Positions 35,931 to 46,415 of a stretch of 64,000 bases of DNA are shown here, in pieces. The DNA comes from Leptospira levettii (GTDB taxonomy: Bacteria; Spirochaetota; Leptospiria; Leptospirales; Leptospiraceae). The notes beneath the pieces are model-generated. The model saw only the letters and a program-made list of their open reading frames with translations, did no database searches and was not told the origin of the DNA. The first letter of the stretch is position 1, and each line of letters begins with the position of its first letter. The DNA lies in NCBI RefSeq assembly GCF_002812085.1, contig NZ_NPDM01000001.1:1116001-1180000 (forward strand), in the 5' to 3' direction. Position numbers and translations under genes: made by a program.

Positions 35931-37583
35931 ATGGTCATGTTTTTAGAAGCAAAATTGGAATACCCAATCATCCTAGAGAGAGAAATCCAAGAAAACCATC
36001 TCTTATTACGATTTCGAACTCCTGCCAATCCCAAGGTAGAAGATAGAAAACCTCTCGTGATTGGGCTTGCTATTGATAAAAGTTGGTCAATGAAAGGAGA
36101 AAAGATGGAAGCAGTGATTGATGCTTCTTGTGCTCTTGTCAATTGGTTAACGAGGCATGATGCTGTTTCCATTGTAGCTTACTCTTCTGATGTTCAACTG
36201 ATCCAACCAGTTACTCACCTAACAGAAAAAGTTTCTGTCACTGATAAAATTCGAAACATTCAGGTGGCAACTTCTACCAATTTAAGTGGTGGATGGTTAT
36301 CTGCACTTAAGAGTCTCACACAATCTAAAATTCCAAATGCATACAAACGTGTATTATTATTAACAGATGGAAATCCTACATCAGGACTCAAAGAAAAAGA
36401 TGCACTTGTTGGCATTGCAAGTGATCATTTGGCAATGGGAATCTCCACCACAACGATTGGAGTGGGTAATGATTTCAATGAAGAAATGTTGGTGGAAATT
36501 GCAAAAGCTGGTGGTGGGAATTTTCATTACATCGACAATCCTGAAAACGCATCGGATATTTTTTTTGAAGAATTTGGTGACATAGGTGCATTGTATGCAC
36601 AAGCAATCGATGTAGAACTCCAACTCGCACCAGGTGTACGTTTAAAACAGGTATTGTCAGAAACAACACACCAAGTCTTCGAAGAATTTGATGAATTTTT
36701 AGGGGATGCCAAAACCATATCTCGTCAAAAAATCAATTTACAGTTAGGTGATTTGAGAGCCGATGACCTTCGGAATTTGGTGTTACGATTAGAGATTGAT
36801 GATCGTGTCCATAAAACAGAAACTCCTTTTTGTGAAGTGAATGTTTCTTATTACAATTTATTGAAACAGAACCACTTGGAAAATGTGAAAGAGTCCTTTT
36901 CGTTTGAAAGAGGAAATAACAGAGGAAAACAAGACCCTGATGTGCTCGTTGAAATTTTAATTGCCAATGCAACTTTGGGTATCAAAGAGATTACAGAGTT
37001 TGTGAAACGAGAACAAATTGAAGACGCCAAAACAATGTTATTTGGTTTAATCCAAGACATCAAAAATAATCTTCATTTTGCACCAAATGCATTGGGCTCA
37101 TTACTCAATAGATTATTAGTTTTAGAATCCAAAATGGCGACTAAGTCTGATGATTTACATAAACATTTATTCATGAATTCACAAATTTTAGCAAGAGGAA
37201 CTGATAAAATAGATTTAAAAGATGTAGTTGTGCATGATCAAATTTTTGAATACCAGACAGTGGGTGATATTGATTTGTATAAATGCCCTGAGATCAAACA
37301 ACTGATGGAACAAAAAATTGCTGATGGATATCGTTATATGATCTTTGACTTTTCCCGAACCTCTCATATCGATTCGTCTGCAATCGGTATGGTAATCCAA
37401 ATTGTGGGATGGTTACGTAGAAGGGGTGGAGAACTTGTTGTGACAAACATCCGTGATTCTGTGAAAAAAATCTTTGAGATTACTAGGTTGTACAATCACA
37501 TTCGTGTGGCAGAAAATTTACCCTCTGCAAAAGAAATTTTACAGAGGATTGTTTATGCGAATGAAGGGGATCAAATCATTTGA
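35931..37583 (+). CDS. VWA-STAS fusion protein
   Basis: A 550-residue cytoplasmic protein (no signal or membrane segment). Residues about 40-215 are a von Willebrand A domain with an intact metal site (D49-K-S51-W-S53, plus RVLLLTDGNPTSG and a Thr in TSTNLSG). A beta-rich middle (215-320) resembles the strand domain found after bacterial VWAs. Helical residues 330-430 follow, and 435-545 are a STAS domain with FDFSRTSHIDSSAIGMVIQIVGWLRRRGGELVV, the anti-anti-sigma type with the phosphorylatable Ser. The combination suggests a partner-switching signalling protein. It stands alone, divergent from queE and convergent with the PC4-like gene. No anti-sigma kinase gene is in this window. Confidence 0.85.
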   Translation: MVMFLEAKLEYPIILEREIQENHLLLRFRTPANPKVEDRKPLVIGLAIDKSWSMKGEKMEAVIDASCALVNWLTRHDAVSIVAYSSDVQLIQPVTHLTEKVSVTDKIRNIQVATSTNLSGGWLSALKSLTQSKIPNAYKRVLLLTDGNPTSGLKEKDALVGIASDHLAMGISTTTIGVGNDFNEEMLVEIAKAGGGNFHYIDNPENASDIFFEEFGDIGALYAQAIDVELQLAPGVRLKQVLSETTHQVFEEFDEFLGDAKTISRQKINLQLGDLRADDLRNLVLRLEIDDRVHKTETPFCEVNVSYYNLLKQNHLENVKESFSFERGNNRGKQDPDVLVEILIANATLGIKEITEFVKREQIEDAKTMLFGLIQDIKNNLHFAPNALGSLLNRLLVLESKMATKSDDLHKHLFMNSQILARGTDKIDLKDVVVHDQIFEYQTVGDIDLYKCPEIKQLMEQKIADGYRYMIFDFSRTSHIDSSAIGMVIQIVGWLRRRGGELVVTNIRDSVKKIFEITRLYNHIRVAENLPSAKEILQRIVYANEGDQII

Positions 37584-37588
37584 ATTGA

Positions 37589-37810
37589 TTAGGCTAACCA
37601 ACGTTCAGCTTCTTCAATTGCTTCTTTTAATTCACTAACAAGAGTAGGTGCAATGGCGATCCCTTTCTGCGTTGGTTTTAATTCTCCGTTGGGATCTGTG
37701 TACCATACTCGAATGTTAAAAAAAGTTTGTCCTTTGTATTCGGAAATCTCCACTCGGATGACTTCCCCTCTTCCTTTGTCAATGTCTCGGATGATTCCTG
37801 TTTTTGCCAT
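37589..37810 (-). CDS. PC4-like transcriptional coactivator
   Basis: A 73-residue protein with the PC4/p15 fold: a lysine-bearing [42 protein letters not shown] and a C-terminal helix [18 protein letters not shown]4 proteins bind single-stranded DNA and can act in transcription or DNA repair. Bacterial versions of about 70 residues occur widely and are poorly studied. One base separates its start from the FNR stop, so it is translated from the same mRNA. Function in this organism is unknown. Confidence 0.85.
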   Translation of the reverse strand: MAKTGIIRDIDKGRGEVIRVEISEYKGQTFFNIRVWYTDPNGELKPTQKGIAIAPTLVSELKEAIEEAERWLA

Positions 37811-37811
37811 G

Positions 37812-38735
37812 TTAGTACGTCTCTACAAATAATTGTTCTTTTTCTTCCAGGTCTTTTTTGAATGCTTCGTAGGTAAGCTCAGTGTTGCATGCAGACATGA
37901 TTTCCTGAATCACTCCCTTTTCCATTCCCTTAGGACCGCCACAAATATAAAACTTACCGTTTCCATTCACAGCATTTTTAATGGCATCAGCATTTTCTTT
38001 TGCACGGTGGGTGATGTACATCTTTCCACCATCAAAACTGTTTTTTTCTTCACGGCTGATTGCCGTAATAAAATGAAACCGAGAGTGTTCTTTTGCTTTT
38101 TCTTCAAAATAATCACGAAGGACAATTTCATCGGAATACGGAGCACCGTAAATTAACCAAAGTTGTCCTTGGAATTGGATTAGTTTTTGGACAAGTAACT
38201 CTTCCACCATTCCAAAAAAAGGACTGATCCCTGTTCCTGTTGCAAAAAAGAAAATATCACCTGTAAAATCCGTTTGTGGTAATAGGAATTTTTTCCCGGC
38301 TGGACCAGTCATTGTCACTACGTCTCCAGGTTTTAAGTCACAGATGTAATTGGAACATACCCCTTTATGGACTAGGTTTCCGTTTTCATCATACACATTG
38401 TCACGTTTGACGATGAATTCGATATTGTCTTTGGTTTGGCCAAAACTATAAGAGGGAGACGCAATGGAGTAGAGACGCACCGTATAACTGGCATCAGCTA
38501 GGCCTTTTGCTTGTTTTTCTGGATCAAGGCCTGGTGGGATGATCCCTGCACTCTGTCCAATCATATAGGGATAAACAGAATGGTCGATGGCAACTGTGAT
38601 GCGGTGGACCGCGGCCTCACCTTCCTTAGGTTGGCGTTTCCCTTTGCCGAGTTCGGGAGTCAACCGGGTGTTGGCTAAGACTTGGGCTTGGATGGGATTG
38701 GATTTTTTGAATAAATTAATCTGAGGGGTAAGCAA
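37812..38735 (-). CDS. Plastid-type ferredoxin-NADP(+) reductase
   Basis: A 307-residue FAD enzyme. The FAD motif [10 protein letters not shown] (RxYS), the second flavin segment [28 protein letters not shown]-binding [13 protein letters not shown] and the late [11 protein letters not shown], and a Tyr as last residue that stacks on flavin, all fit the plant-type FNR described from Leptospira interrogans. It passes electrons between NADPH and ferredoxin or flavodoxin. The start is a TTG with GAGGA five bases upstream. It leads the two-gene unit with the PC4-like gene. Confidence 0.93.
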   Translation of the reverse strand: MLTPQINLFKKSNPIQAQVLANTRLTPELGKGKRQPKEGEAAVHRITVAIDHSVYPYMIGQSAGIIPPGLDPEKQAKGLADASYTVRLYSIASPSYSFGQTKDNIEFIVKRDNVYDENGNLVHKGVCSNYICDLKPGDVVTMTGPAGKKFLLPQTDFTGDIFFFATGTGISPFFGMVEELLVQKLIQFQGQLWLIYGAPYSDEIVLRDYFEEKAKEHSRFHFITAISREEKNSFDGGKMYITHRAKENADAIKNAVNGNGKFYICGGPKGMEKGVIQEIMSACNTELTYEAFKKDLEEKEQLFVETY

Positions 38736-38842
38736 AGTCGTCCTCGTAACAGGTGGTTTTACGTCAAGTTTGGCAAGGTTGGGGTTCGGGAAAAGGAGAA
38801 CTTGGATCTTTCATTTTTCGTCCGAAGAATTATGTCTCTTCC

Positions 38843-38870
38843 TTGACTCAAAATTTGGATTTTTTAAACT
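38843..38870 (+). promoter_or_regulatory. Sigma-70-like promoter
   Basis: TTGACT at 38843-38848 and TAAACT at 38865-38870 with 16-base spacing, 53 bases before the next gene. Suggested for the 38923 and 39159 genes; no start site evidence. Confidence 0.4.
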
Positions 38871-38922
38871 TTAGTCATTCCGGCCCTCCCGCCGATCCTT
38901 AAACCAAAGGGAAATCATTTGC

Positions 38923-39144
38923 ATGAGATCGACAGAAGTACAAGAAAAGAAGTCCTATCCATTTCCTAACTCCGTCCTTCACCAAAAATTGGAGAGTTTT
39001 ACAAATACAATGCTCCAATCTCTGCAACCTGAAGCCAAACCTGAAACCACTTGGGCAGTGATTTCCATGACTGGTGAGGTTTTGGTTCGTGGTTCCGAGC
39101 ACCCTCACATCGAACGTAGTTCCGAATCCCTTTTTACATTTTAA
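38923..39144 (+). CDS. Small hypothetical protein
   Basis: A 73-residue hydrophilic frame with an AGGGAAA element eight bases before its ATG. It has no signal peptide and no recognised motif; the latter part (TTWAVISMTGEVLVRGSEHPHI) has a strand pattern. It lies 14 bases before the DUF3015 gene. Regular spacing and a good Shine-Dalgarno support translation, but I cannot name it. Confidence 0.45.
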   Translation: MRSTEVQEKKSYPFPNSVLHQKLESFTNTMLQSLQPEAKPETTWAVISMTGEVLVRGSEHPHIERSSESLFTF

Positions 39145-39158
39145 ACTAGGAGTTTTTT

Positions 39159-39683
39159 ATGCATCACTTTCGGGGCAGGACAATTCTTTTTCTCCACATA
39201 ACATTTATTAGCTTACTCTTACTTTCTAACAATCAACCTATACAAGCTGAATCTTATGGAATGGCGGGTTGTGGACTTGGTTCCATGGTTTCTGTTTGGA
39301 AAAATGACATCGGGCAAGTTTTAGCTGCAACAACAAATGTTAGTTTCTCATCTCAAACCTTTGGGATTACTTCTGGAACATCCAATTGTACAACAGATGG
39401 AATTGTGAAACAAGAAATGGCACAAGAAGTATTCATTGCATATAATGAAAGTGCATTGGAGTTAGAGACAACAAAAGGCAACGGTGAAAGGATAAGAGCC
39501 ATGGCGACTCTACTAGGTTGTCCAAGCCATGCAAATGAATTGGGTAAATTAATGAAAGAAAATCATTCGTATTTATTTGGTAAGACAGATTTGGACAATC
39601 AATATCGATCGAAGGAAATTCTCACTCGTCTCAAGACACAAATAGCATCTCATTCCAATTTAAAATCTGTTTGTATGCATTAA
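39159..39683 (+). CDS. DUF3015-family secreted protein
   Basis: A 174-residue protein with a signal peptide (ILFLHITFISLLLLSNNQPIQA) and the DUF3015 pattern: YGMAGCGLGSMVSVWKNDIGQVLAATTN near the N-terminus, FGITSGTSNCTTDGIV, EVFIAYNESALELETTKGNGERIRAMATLLGC and MKENHSYLF. Three to four conserved Cys suggest disulfides. AGGAG precedes its start. This family is known only by sequence. It overlaps the oppositely oriented HExxH gene by 4 bases at its 3' end. Confidence 0.85.
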   Translation: MHHFRGRTILFLHITFISLLLLSNNQPIQAESYGMAGCGLGSMVSVWKNDIGQVLAATTNVSFSSQTFGITSGTSNCTTDGIVKQEMAQEVFIAYNESALELETTKGNGERIRAMATLLGCPSHANELGKLMKENHSYLFGKTDLDNQYRSKEILTRLKTQIASHSNLKSVCMH

Positions 39684-40324
39684 TCACGTATCACTCGGGA
39701 GATTTCCGAATTATAACGATACGCAGCATCTGATTGGCTTAAAAAACCATAAGCTCCTAGTTCAAATAAAAACGAAGCCGTGATTCCGTAACCTCCATCA
39801 GGTACTGAGTCACATCCTTTTTTGCCAGCAGGGTGGATTTTCCAATCGCGAGTGTTGAGATAGGGGAAATCGTCTGGGCAAACCACATGGCTATAATTTT
39901 TACCATCTGCATGCCTTGCTTCATGTAATAAAACAAGTACTCGGTCCAATCGGTTGAGACTAAAAAAAACCCTTCCCAAAAGAATTTCTCCGTCTTGGTA
40001 CATGGCAACGTAATCTCCAGTGGAACCAAATGTATATTTTTTACTACGTGATTGGATCCAACGGGAAAGTTTTTTACCTGAAAAAGAAAATTTAAAAAAA
40101 GATTCGAACTGACTGTGTCGATTGTAAGTGGTTTTATCGATTTTGATTCGTTTTGGTTCTAAGGTTTCTAAATAGGCAAATGTTTCTTTTAGAATTTTGT
40201 TCTGTTTTGCACTTAACTTCGATTCATCGGAAAATAAGGGTTGGATAGAAAAAAAAATTAAGAAAATGCCAAATGAAAAGATGAAAAGCGAACTGAATTT
40301 AGAATGTAGCTTGGAGTCCGCCAT
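39680..40324 (-). CDS. Secreted HExxH protein of the haem-uptake operon
   Basis: A 214-residue protein read from the ATG at 40324, inside the end of the TonB receptor gene (overlap 26 bases). A hydrophobic signal ([20 protein letters not shown]) is followed by a hydrophilic domain with [17 protein letters not shown]: an HExxH zinc-protease motif, with downstream D/H/E residues and a Cys pair (HVVCPDD, GKKGCDS). A strand segment and [13 protein letters not shown] follow, where Glu could be the third ligand. I do not recognise a named peptidase family. Its coupling to a TonB receptor suggests a role in releasing or handling the imported ligand. Confidence 0.6.
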   Translation of the reverse strand: MADSKLHSKFSSLFIFSFGIFLIFFSIQPLFSDESKLSAKQNKILKETFAYLETLEPKRIKIDKTTYNRHSQFESFFKFSFSGKKLSRWIQSRSKKYTFGSTGDYVAMYQDGEILLGRVFFSLNRLDRVLVLLHEARHADGKNYSHVVCPDDFPYLNTRDWKIHPAGKKGCDSVPDGGYGITASFLFELGAYGFLSQSDAAYRYNSEISRVIRD

Positions 40325-42473
40325 AGTAAAACCTTGGACGAATAGGATTGTAAGTAAGCTCGTATTGGTCCAAAACATTGTCTACTCCTAAAAATAGCGA
40401 CATCCTCCCTTCAAAAAATTTTTTCTCCATTCTTACGTTCAGAAGAGTGAACGCTTTTCCATACACCACTTTATTGTTCTCTTCAACACTCTTCGTTTGT
40501 TGGTCGATGAGGGCTGTGCTTGTCCCTGCTGTAAAATCGTTAGTTGTGCTATAAAATGGACGTTTATCAAGCCGTTTGGCACGGAGGGCGAATTCCCAAC
40601 CACCTGGAGCATTCACAAAAAAGTTCATAGTACCTTGGTGGAGGGCACGACCTTCTAAAGGTCTATCCGTTGTTAGGTCCCTTGTATCAGTCTGGTTATA
40701 TCCAAGTTCTAATGCAAAATACTTTAAAAAACGAACACGTGATCCCGCTTCGACACCTCTTGTATAAGCTCGTTGTACGTTCTTTAATTGAAAGGTGGCA
40801 AATTCACTGGTGCGAGTTCCAAAACTATATTGGATTAGGTCGGTGATATCGTTACGAAATACACTGAGAGATAATGTCCAAAATTTGTAAGGAGTGTATT
40901 CAAGATCTGCATTCACTGTGGTAGATTTTTCTGGTCGGAGTTTGTCATTTCCTTCAACAGTATAACCAACACCAGGGTTTTCGAAACGTAAGTACAATTC
41001 ACGGAAGGAAGGAGGTCGAAATCCTTTTCCATAACTGGCTCGAAACACAAGATCACTTGTGATATCTACTTTTGTCGCAATTTTAGGAGTGGTTTGTCCA
41101 CCAAACTGAGAATCCACATCATGCCTAACTCCAGGAACCAACCGCCAAACAAAACCTTGGCGCCATACAACCCATTCATCTTGGATAAAAGCAGCACGTC
41201 TTGTACGGTATGCATTCCTTCGTTCCAATCGATCAGTTTGTAATTCTTCGGAAAATGATTCAAAACCTGCAGTGATCATATGGTCTTTATGAACTTCATG
41301 ATCAATTTGTGCGACACCTTGCGAAGAAAATTCATTGGTAATTTCTTTTACATCGAGTTCATTCGAATTGCGTTGGTCCAATTTGTAATGGTTTTCCCAA
41401 CGAGAAAAATTACCTCTTAAAGATACCATATTTCGTTTTCCATAAGTATATTCAAGAGCACCTAACGCTAAAAAGTCGTTTGTCATGTTGGTACGATCAA
41501 ACACACCACCAGTTGCTCGTGAATCGACTCCAGCCTGGTTACGATTTAAATAATTAATTCCAGTTTTTACTTTGAATTGACCATCAGGATTAAAGGTCAT
41601 GTTCCCTCCGAGACTATTGTCTTGGAAAGAGTTTCCTGTGGTTGCAGGAGTTCTTGGATCTAAATCGTATGCAGCGGATTGATTGAAGCCACCAAAAAAA
41701 TTGGTGGCCACAAAATCATTTTTAAATCCAACATCGGCGATCATGTTTTTCTCGCCTTGGGAACCAAAATTCATCTGTCGGCCATTTCCATAAGAGGTAC
41801 GGAATTGGTAGTGTTCTGGTTTTTCAGCCTGTTTGGTGATGATATTGATCACACCACCAATGGCATCGGCTCCGTATAAGGAAGAAGAACTTCCTTTTAC
41901 AATTTCGATCCTTTCAATATTTTGCACTTTAAATCGTGTCAAATCGATAGTGTTGTTGAGTCGTCCTGCAACCCTTTGCCCATCTACTAAAAATAATACA
42001 TACTTAGAATCAAGGCCCAACATTTGAACTTGTGATCCACCAAAAAAAGGAGTTACATTGATCCCAAGTTGGGTATCTAACACCTCACCTAAGTTACGTG
42101 CACCTGTTTGTTCAATTCGTTTGCGGGAGATCACTTCTGTAGCAACAGCTGAGTCTTTGAGGCGACGTTCTCCACGAGAACCAGTGACAACGATTCCGTT
42201 TTTATTATCTAATTCCTTAAATCGATCTTCTTCTGTGTTTTCTGCAGGATTTGATTCCACTGTTCCAGTTTGTGTTTTTTCTTTTCCCTGTTCTTGTCCT
42301 GGTTCCGACTTCGGATCTAAAGGAGGAGTCAGTTGTGAATTTGGCGCAGTAGTTTCTGTGTTAGGTATTGGTTTTGGCGTTTTCCCATTGGTACGAGTTT
42401 GGGCATGGAGTTCTCCCAAAAAGAGTAAAAACAAACACATGATGGGAAATAAAAAATGCAAATTTGGTATCAT
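40299..42473 (-). CDS. TonB-dependent outer-membrane receptor (haem/siderophore type)
   Basis: A 724-residue receptor read from the ATG at 42473, overlapping the HmuY-like stop (TAATG); a TTG at 42491 is possible. After a signal peptide comes a Pro/Thr-rich linker, then the plug ([66 protein letters not shown]) and a 22-strand barrel ending in YYGGLQATF. The barrel is typical of haem/cobalamin receptors (BtuB/HmuR class). Operon context with a HmuY-like lipoprotein and a Fur-type box favours haem. No TonB/ExbBD genes are nearby. Confidence 0.93.
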   Translation of the reverse strand: MIPNLHFLFPIMCLFLLFLGELHAQTRTNGKTPKPIPNTETTAPNSQLTPPLDPKSEPGQEQGKEKTQTGTVESNPAENTEEDRFKELDNKNGIVVTGSRGERRLKDSAVATEVISRKRIEQTGARNLGEVLDTQLGINVTPFFGGSQVQMLGLDSKYVLFLVDGQRVAGRLNNTIDLTRFKVQNIERIEIVKGSSSSLYGADAIGGVINIITKQAEKPEHYQFRTSYGNGRQMNFGSQGEKNMIADVGFKNDFVATNFFGGFNQSAAYDLDPRTPATTGNSFQDNSLGGNMTFNPDGQFKVKTGINYLNRNQAGVDSRATGGVFDRTNMTNDFLALGALEYTYGKRNMVSLRGNFSRWENHYKLDQRNSNELDVKEITNEFSSQGVAQIDHEVHKDHMITAGFESFSEELQTDRLERRNAYRTRRAAFIQDEWVVWRQGFVWRLVPGVRHDVDSQFGGQTTPKIATKVDITSDLVFRASYGKGFRPPSFRELYLRFENPGVGYTVEGNDKLRPEKSTTVNADLEYTPYKFWTLSLSVFRNDITDLIQYSFGTRTSEFATFQLKNVQRAYTRGVEAGSRVRFLKYFALELGYNQTDTRDLTTDRPLEGRALHQGTMNFFVNAPGGWEFALRAKRLDKRPFYSTTNDFTAGTSTALIDQQTKSVEENNKVVYGKAFTLLNVRMEKKFFEGRMSLFLGVDNVLDQYELTYNPIRPRFYYGGLQATF

Positions 42474-43135
42474 TAAGGAAGTTTTTTCCAACGGATGGTT
42501 GGGTACCCGGAAGTACCTGCATCACTATAATAATTTTCAATATGAACTGCGTAAATTGATGCTCCATTTCCAGATCGGATGAGAAAGATATCAGGTTTAG
42601 GAGTTAAATTTCCGATCGTGTAAAAATACCACTCGGTTACAAGTGGATTTCCTACATAAACTGCACCAGCGCCACCGATCCCTTGGGTTGTCGTGGAAAT
42701 ATCTGTTGTGAAACTTGTACAACCTTGTGATGATGCAGAAGTGGAACTAGCGATTCCAAAATCAGTGGTATTACTTTTACACCCACCACCGAGTCCAAAC
42801 CGATTGGTATCTCCTGAATTTGTGGCCACCTTATAACGATTAAATGCAATATCCCAAGTTAATGTATCTTTTTCAGAGAAAGGAATTTGTTTATTCGATT
42901 CAAATTGGAAATAGATATAAAAATCTAAATTGGTAGCGTTAAATCTGGTAGTGTAACTCCCATCCCCGTTGGAACGGGAGAAAACGATTTTGTCTAAAGC
43001 GTTGGGATTTCCTGCATTCACTAAACTAGTGATTAAGTTATTCACTAACAAATCTTCATCTGTCAAGGCAGACTTCTGCCTAGCACAAAATGAAAGACTT
43101 AAAAGTAATAATCCAATGCTTAAGTAACGTATCAC
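42473..43135 (-). CDS. HmuY-like haem-binding lipoprotein
   Basis: A 220-residue lipoprotein (leader [14 protein letters not shown]). Its middle and end match the HmuY family: [82 protein letters not shown]. HmuY takes haem from host proteins and passes it to HmuR-type receptors. In free-living bacteria the ligand may be another porphyrin. It starts 3 bases after a further lipoprotein gene and overlaps the TonB gene by one base. The family call is from recognised segments, without alignment. Confidence 0.75.
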   Translation of the reverse strand: MIRYLSIGLLLLSLSFCARQKSALTDEDLLVNNLITSLVNAGNPNALDKIVFSRSNGDGSYTTRFNATNLDFYIYFQFESNKQIPFSEKDTLTWDIAFNRYKVATNSGDTNRFGLGGGCKSNTTDFGIASSTSASSQGCTSFTTDISTTTQGIGGAGAVYVGNPLVTEWYFYTIGNLTPKPDIFLIRSGNGASIYAVHIENYYSDAGTSGYPTIRWKKLP

Positions 43136-43138
43136 AGA

Positions 43139-43705
43139 TTATGGAGCAAAAGTATAGTTAACTGCTGCTGATTGTCCATTTCTTGGTATTGCATATATGA
43201 ATACATAGTACCCGCCAGAACCAGAAGAACCATTAAAAGTAATGGTGGCAGTGCTATTTGCAATTTTATAGGACGAAGGAAATTCACTATTTGAATCAGT
43301 AGCACCTGAAATGGAAAAATTGGATGGAGTGCTCGCTAAATTGGAAGGAGACAGTGGGCAAGCATCTGTTTTATAAACAATAATAAAAGCACTTCCGTTC
43401 ACAGTCAGGGTTGTCGAAGCATCAGAAGTAAGTTTGATGGCGGCTGTAGTATGACCCACTACCGGGACAGATCCGAGTTTAGAGATTGTACCTGATGTTG
43501 TACCAGTGATATCAGTTGTCCAAGTGTTGATCGTGGCTTTCCCAGATGCAGCAACCGAACAATCCCCAGCAGATGTTGTTAGAGCAGCGAGCACCGCAAC
43601 CGTCACTGTGTCTTGGTTATCTTCTTTTTTTTCACACTGGAAGGTGAGTCCACCTAAGAGAGCCAGTAGAAGTAATGTTTTAAACTTTGTAGCTAAGAAA
43701 TTCAT
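43139..43705 (-). CDS. Lipoprotein at the head of the haem-uptake operon
   Basis: A 188-residue lipoprotein read from the ATG at 43705 (leader FKTLLLLALLGGLTFQC). The mature part is Ser/Thr-rich with alternating strands: SGKATINTWTTDITGTTSGTI, VGHTTAAIKLTSDAS, FIIVYKTDACPLSP, SATITFNGSSGSGGYYVFIYAIP. It has a beta-sandwich look and could bind ligand or membrane. I do not recognise a family. A longer frame to 43762 would run over the Fur-box-like site and is unlikely. It is the first gene after the operator, 3 bases ahead of HmuY-like. Confidence 0.65.
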   Translation of the reverse strand: MNFLATKFKTLLLLALLGGLTFQCEKKEDNQDTVTVAVLAALTTSAGDCSVAASGKATINTWTTDITGTTSGTISKLGSVPVVGHTTAAIKLTSDASTTLTVNGSAFIIVYKTDACPLSPSNLASTPSNFSISGATDSNSEFPSSYKIANSTATITFNGSSGSGGYYVFIYAIPRNGQSAAVNYTFAP

Positions 43706-43744
43706 GAGAACCTCGGTCTTTTTTATCCAAACTTCCGTACTGTT

Positions 43745-43764
43745 ATTGAGAATCAATATCATTT
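43745..43764 (-). promoter_or_regulatory. Fur-box-like operator
   Basis: On the minus strand this reads AAATGATATTGATTCTCAAT, resembling the Fur consensus in its GATATTGATTCTC core. It lies 40 bases upstream of the start of the lipoprotein that heads the haem-uptake operon. Iron repression is therefore likely. Confidence 0.65.
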
Positions 43765-43943
43765 TATAAGCAATGATCTTTTTTTCGACTCATGACAGTA
43801 CTGTGACAGAAAGAGTCTATTTTCCTTATCATTGGTCATACACAACTTACATAGAATGGAATGATGACTCTCACGTCGCATAGGCGTATGGTTAAAAAAA
43901 TCTATTGTAAGGAAAAGGATTTTTCGTCTACTATGCCTAGATC

Positions 43944-46400
43944 ATGTCACTGAAACAGATCACAATCTATATTGAAGAATCTGATCATAACTTCTACAAT
44001 AGGATGTTACGTGACATAACGAACATTGAAACTTGTCATGTCCATAGTTTCCCATCGATCTTAAAAATCAAACCAGGATCCATCCAAGAATCAGCAGTCT
44101 TTTTGTTTTGGAATGATTCCAATGCGATGGATAAACAAAAATTTATTTTTGAACATTTTCCTGAGTCTCCTTATATCATTTTATCACCTAACATACTTTC
44201 TCCTGAAGAACTGTCTCAAGTTGCTCATCCCACATTTTTACATCTAGCGGAACCAACATATTCAGTTGGAACTTTGGATTTGGTGCTAAACTTCGCAGAA
44301 CGCCTGATAGAAGATATGAACCGATCGATTGCTTATGATAAAATTCGCGAAAAGGTTGTGGTTTTAGAAAATGTCTTTGAAGAGTCTTTAGACATTTTGA
44401 TGCAAATTGATCCAAATACAAAACAAATCATCAATGCAAACAAACAAGCAGTTGTTGTTTTGGAATATGCATTGGATGAGATTATTGGTAAAGAATTTTC
44501 ATACTTTATGCCGCCTGTTGAAGTTGATGAAGATGCAGAGTTTGAAGGAAACTTAATCGAAAGTGCTGCACTCAGAACAAAATCAGGTAGATTGATTCCT
44601 ACAGAGTCGTCTTTTCGTTTGTTTCCAGTGAATGGTAAGATGGCAATATGGGCAACGTTCCGAGATATCACAGAACGAAAACGATCACAAGAACAAGTCA
44701 AAAATCAAAAAGCTTTTTATGAATTTATTTTGGATAATTTGGACTCAGATATTGCGGTATTAAATTCAAATTTTGAATATGAATATACAAACCCAGTATT
44801 TTTATCCAATAAAGAAATCCGTAAATGGTTATTCAAAAAAACAGATGTCGATCTTGCTGAAAAATTAGATTTACCACCTGAGTTTTATGAACGTAGGAAA
44901 AAATTCTTAGAAGTTGCTGCGAAAGAAAATGAAATTGTAGAATTCGAAGAACTCATCCAAGATCATAATGACAAAGTTACTTATCTCTTAAGAAAGTACA
45001 TTCCGATTGACGATTCTGAAACCAAACAAAAACGATTTATTAGTTTTGGTGTAGATATTACGGAACGAAAATTATCGGAAGAAAGAATTACCTACCTAGC
45101 GTATTATGATGCATTAACAGGATTATCAAATCGAACTCTTTTTATTGATCATGCAAACCAAGCACTCAAAAATCATAAATCAACAGAAACCTTACTAGCG
45201 TTTTACTTTTTTGATATCGATAATTTTAAATTCATCAATGATAGTTTGGGTCATACCAAAGGTGATATTTTATTACAAATGGTTGGAGCAAGACTCAAAC
45301 GAGTTATGACGGAAGTAGATACCGTTGCTCGGTTTGGTGGAGATGAATTTGCGATTTTAAAAGTAGATGTCCCAAACAAAAGTGCTGCCGCTGAATTTGC
45401 ACAAAAAATTTTAGATATCTTAAGCCAACCATTTCATATCATGGGAAGGGATTTATTCACGACTATCAGCATGGGAATTGCTCTTTCACCCAATGACGGT
45501 GTAACATCGGCCGAGTTATTAAAAAACTCAGACATGGCCATGTACAAAGCAAAAGAATTAGGCCGGAATAATTATAAGTTTTACACAAACGAACTCATCT
45601 TACGATCCGAAAAACGTTTGTACATTGAAAACTCACTTCGAAAGGCCATCCAAAACGAAGAGTTAATTTTATTTTTCCAACCAAAAATCTCTACAATCAC
45701 CAATCAAGTTTGTGGAGCAGAGGCTCTCATCCGATGGAAACATCCAGAAAGAGGTTGGGTTCCACCAATTGAATTTATCCCTGTTGCGGAAGACTCAGGT
45801 ATCATCGAGAGGATTGGAGATTGGGTTTTAGAAGAAGCTTGTCGGTTGAAAAAAACTTGGTGCGAAATGAATTTACCAAGTTTTCCACTCAGTATCAATG
45901 TGAGTGGTAAACAACTAGCGCGCGCTAACTGGTCTCATCGTGTGCAAGCCACAATTTTACAATTTGGAATCAATCCAGAAGAAATTGAGTTAGAACTCAC
46001 TGAAAGTTCGATCATGGAGAATCCAGAAAAAAGCATCGAAGCATTTGAGTATTTGTCCGAACTCGGGATCAAAGTTTCCATTGATGATTTTGGAACTGGT
46101 TATAGTTCACTTAGTTATCTCAAAAAGATCAATGCAGATGTGATCAAAATTGATAGATCGTTTGTTGTTGATTTAGAACTCAATGAAGATGATCGAGCTA
46201 TTTGTAAGGCAATTATCAATATGGCACATTCTTTAGGTTTAGAAGTGATTGCAGAAGGTGTTGAGAACCCTGCACAAAGGGATTTGTTACATGACTTGGG
46301 TTGCCATATGATCCAAGGCTATTTGTATAGCAAACCATTACCTGAGCCAGAATTTGTTACGTTTGTGCAAAAATTTAACGAATCTGCCAAAACAAAATAG
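43944..46400 (+). CDS. REC-like/PAS/GGDEF/EAL signalling protein
   Basis: An 818-residue cyclic-di-GMP enzyme. The first 130 residues look like a degenerate receiver (strand/helix alternation but no phospho-Asp/Lys set). Two PAS domains follow (about 145-255 and 265-375; both end in DITERK). The GGDEF domain has the intact ARFGGDEFAIL and the EAL domain has AEALIRW, DDFGTGYSSLSYLK and DVIKIDRSFV. Both cyclase and phosphodiesterase residues look intact, so activity could be bifunctional or switched by the PAS signal. It has no membrane segment. It is followed after 15 bases by an M23 peptidase gene. Confidence 0.93.
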   Translation: MSLKQITIYIEESDHNFYNRMLRDITNIETCHVHSFPSILKIKPGSIQESAVFLFWNDSNAMDKQKFIFEHFPESPYIILSPNILSPEELSQVAHPTFLHLAEPTYSVGTLDLVLNFAERLIEDMNRSIAYDKIREKVVVLENVFEESLDILMQIDPNTKQIINANKQAVVVLEYALDEIIGKEFSYFMPPVEVDEDAEFEGNLIESAALRTKSGRLIPTESSFRLFPVNGKMAIWATFRDITERKRSQEQVKNQKAFYEFILDNLDSDIAVLNSNFEYEYTNPVFLSNKEIRKWLFKKTDVDLAEKLDLPPEFYERRKKFLEVAAKENEIVEFEELIQDHNDKVTYLLRKYIPIDDSETKQKRFISFGVDITERKLSEERITYLAYYDALTGLSNRTLFIDHANQALKNHKSTETLLAFYFFDIDNFKFINDSLGHTKGDILLQMVGARLKRVMTEVDTVARFGGDEFAILKVDVPNKSAAAEFAQKILDILSQPFHIMGRDLFTTISMGIALSPNDGVTSAELLKNSDMAMYKAKELGRNNYKFYTNELILRSEKRLYIENSLRKAIQNEELILFFQPKISTITNQVCGAEALIRWKHPERGWVPPIEFIPVAEDSGIIERIGDWVLEEACRLKKTWCEMNLPSFPLSINVSGKQLARANWSHRVQATILQFGINPEEIELELTESSIMENPEKSIEAFEYLSELGIKVSIDDFGTGYSSLSYLKKINADVIKIDRSFVVDLELNEDDRAICKAIINMAHSLGLEVIAEGVENPAQRDLLHDLGCHMIQGYLYSKPLPEPEFVTFVQKFNESAKTK

Positions 46401-46415
46401 CCGAAATTTGGAGAG

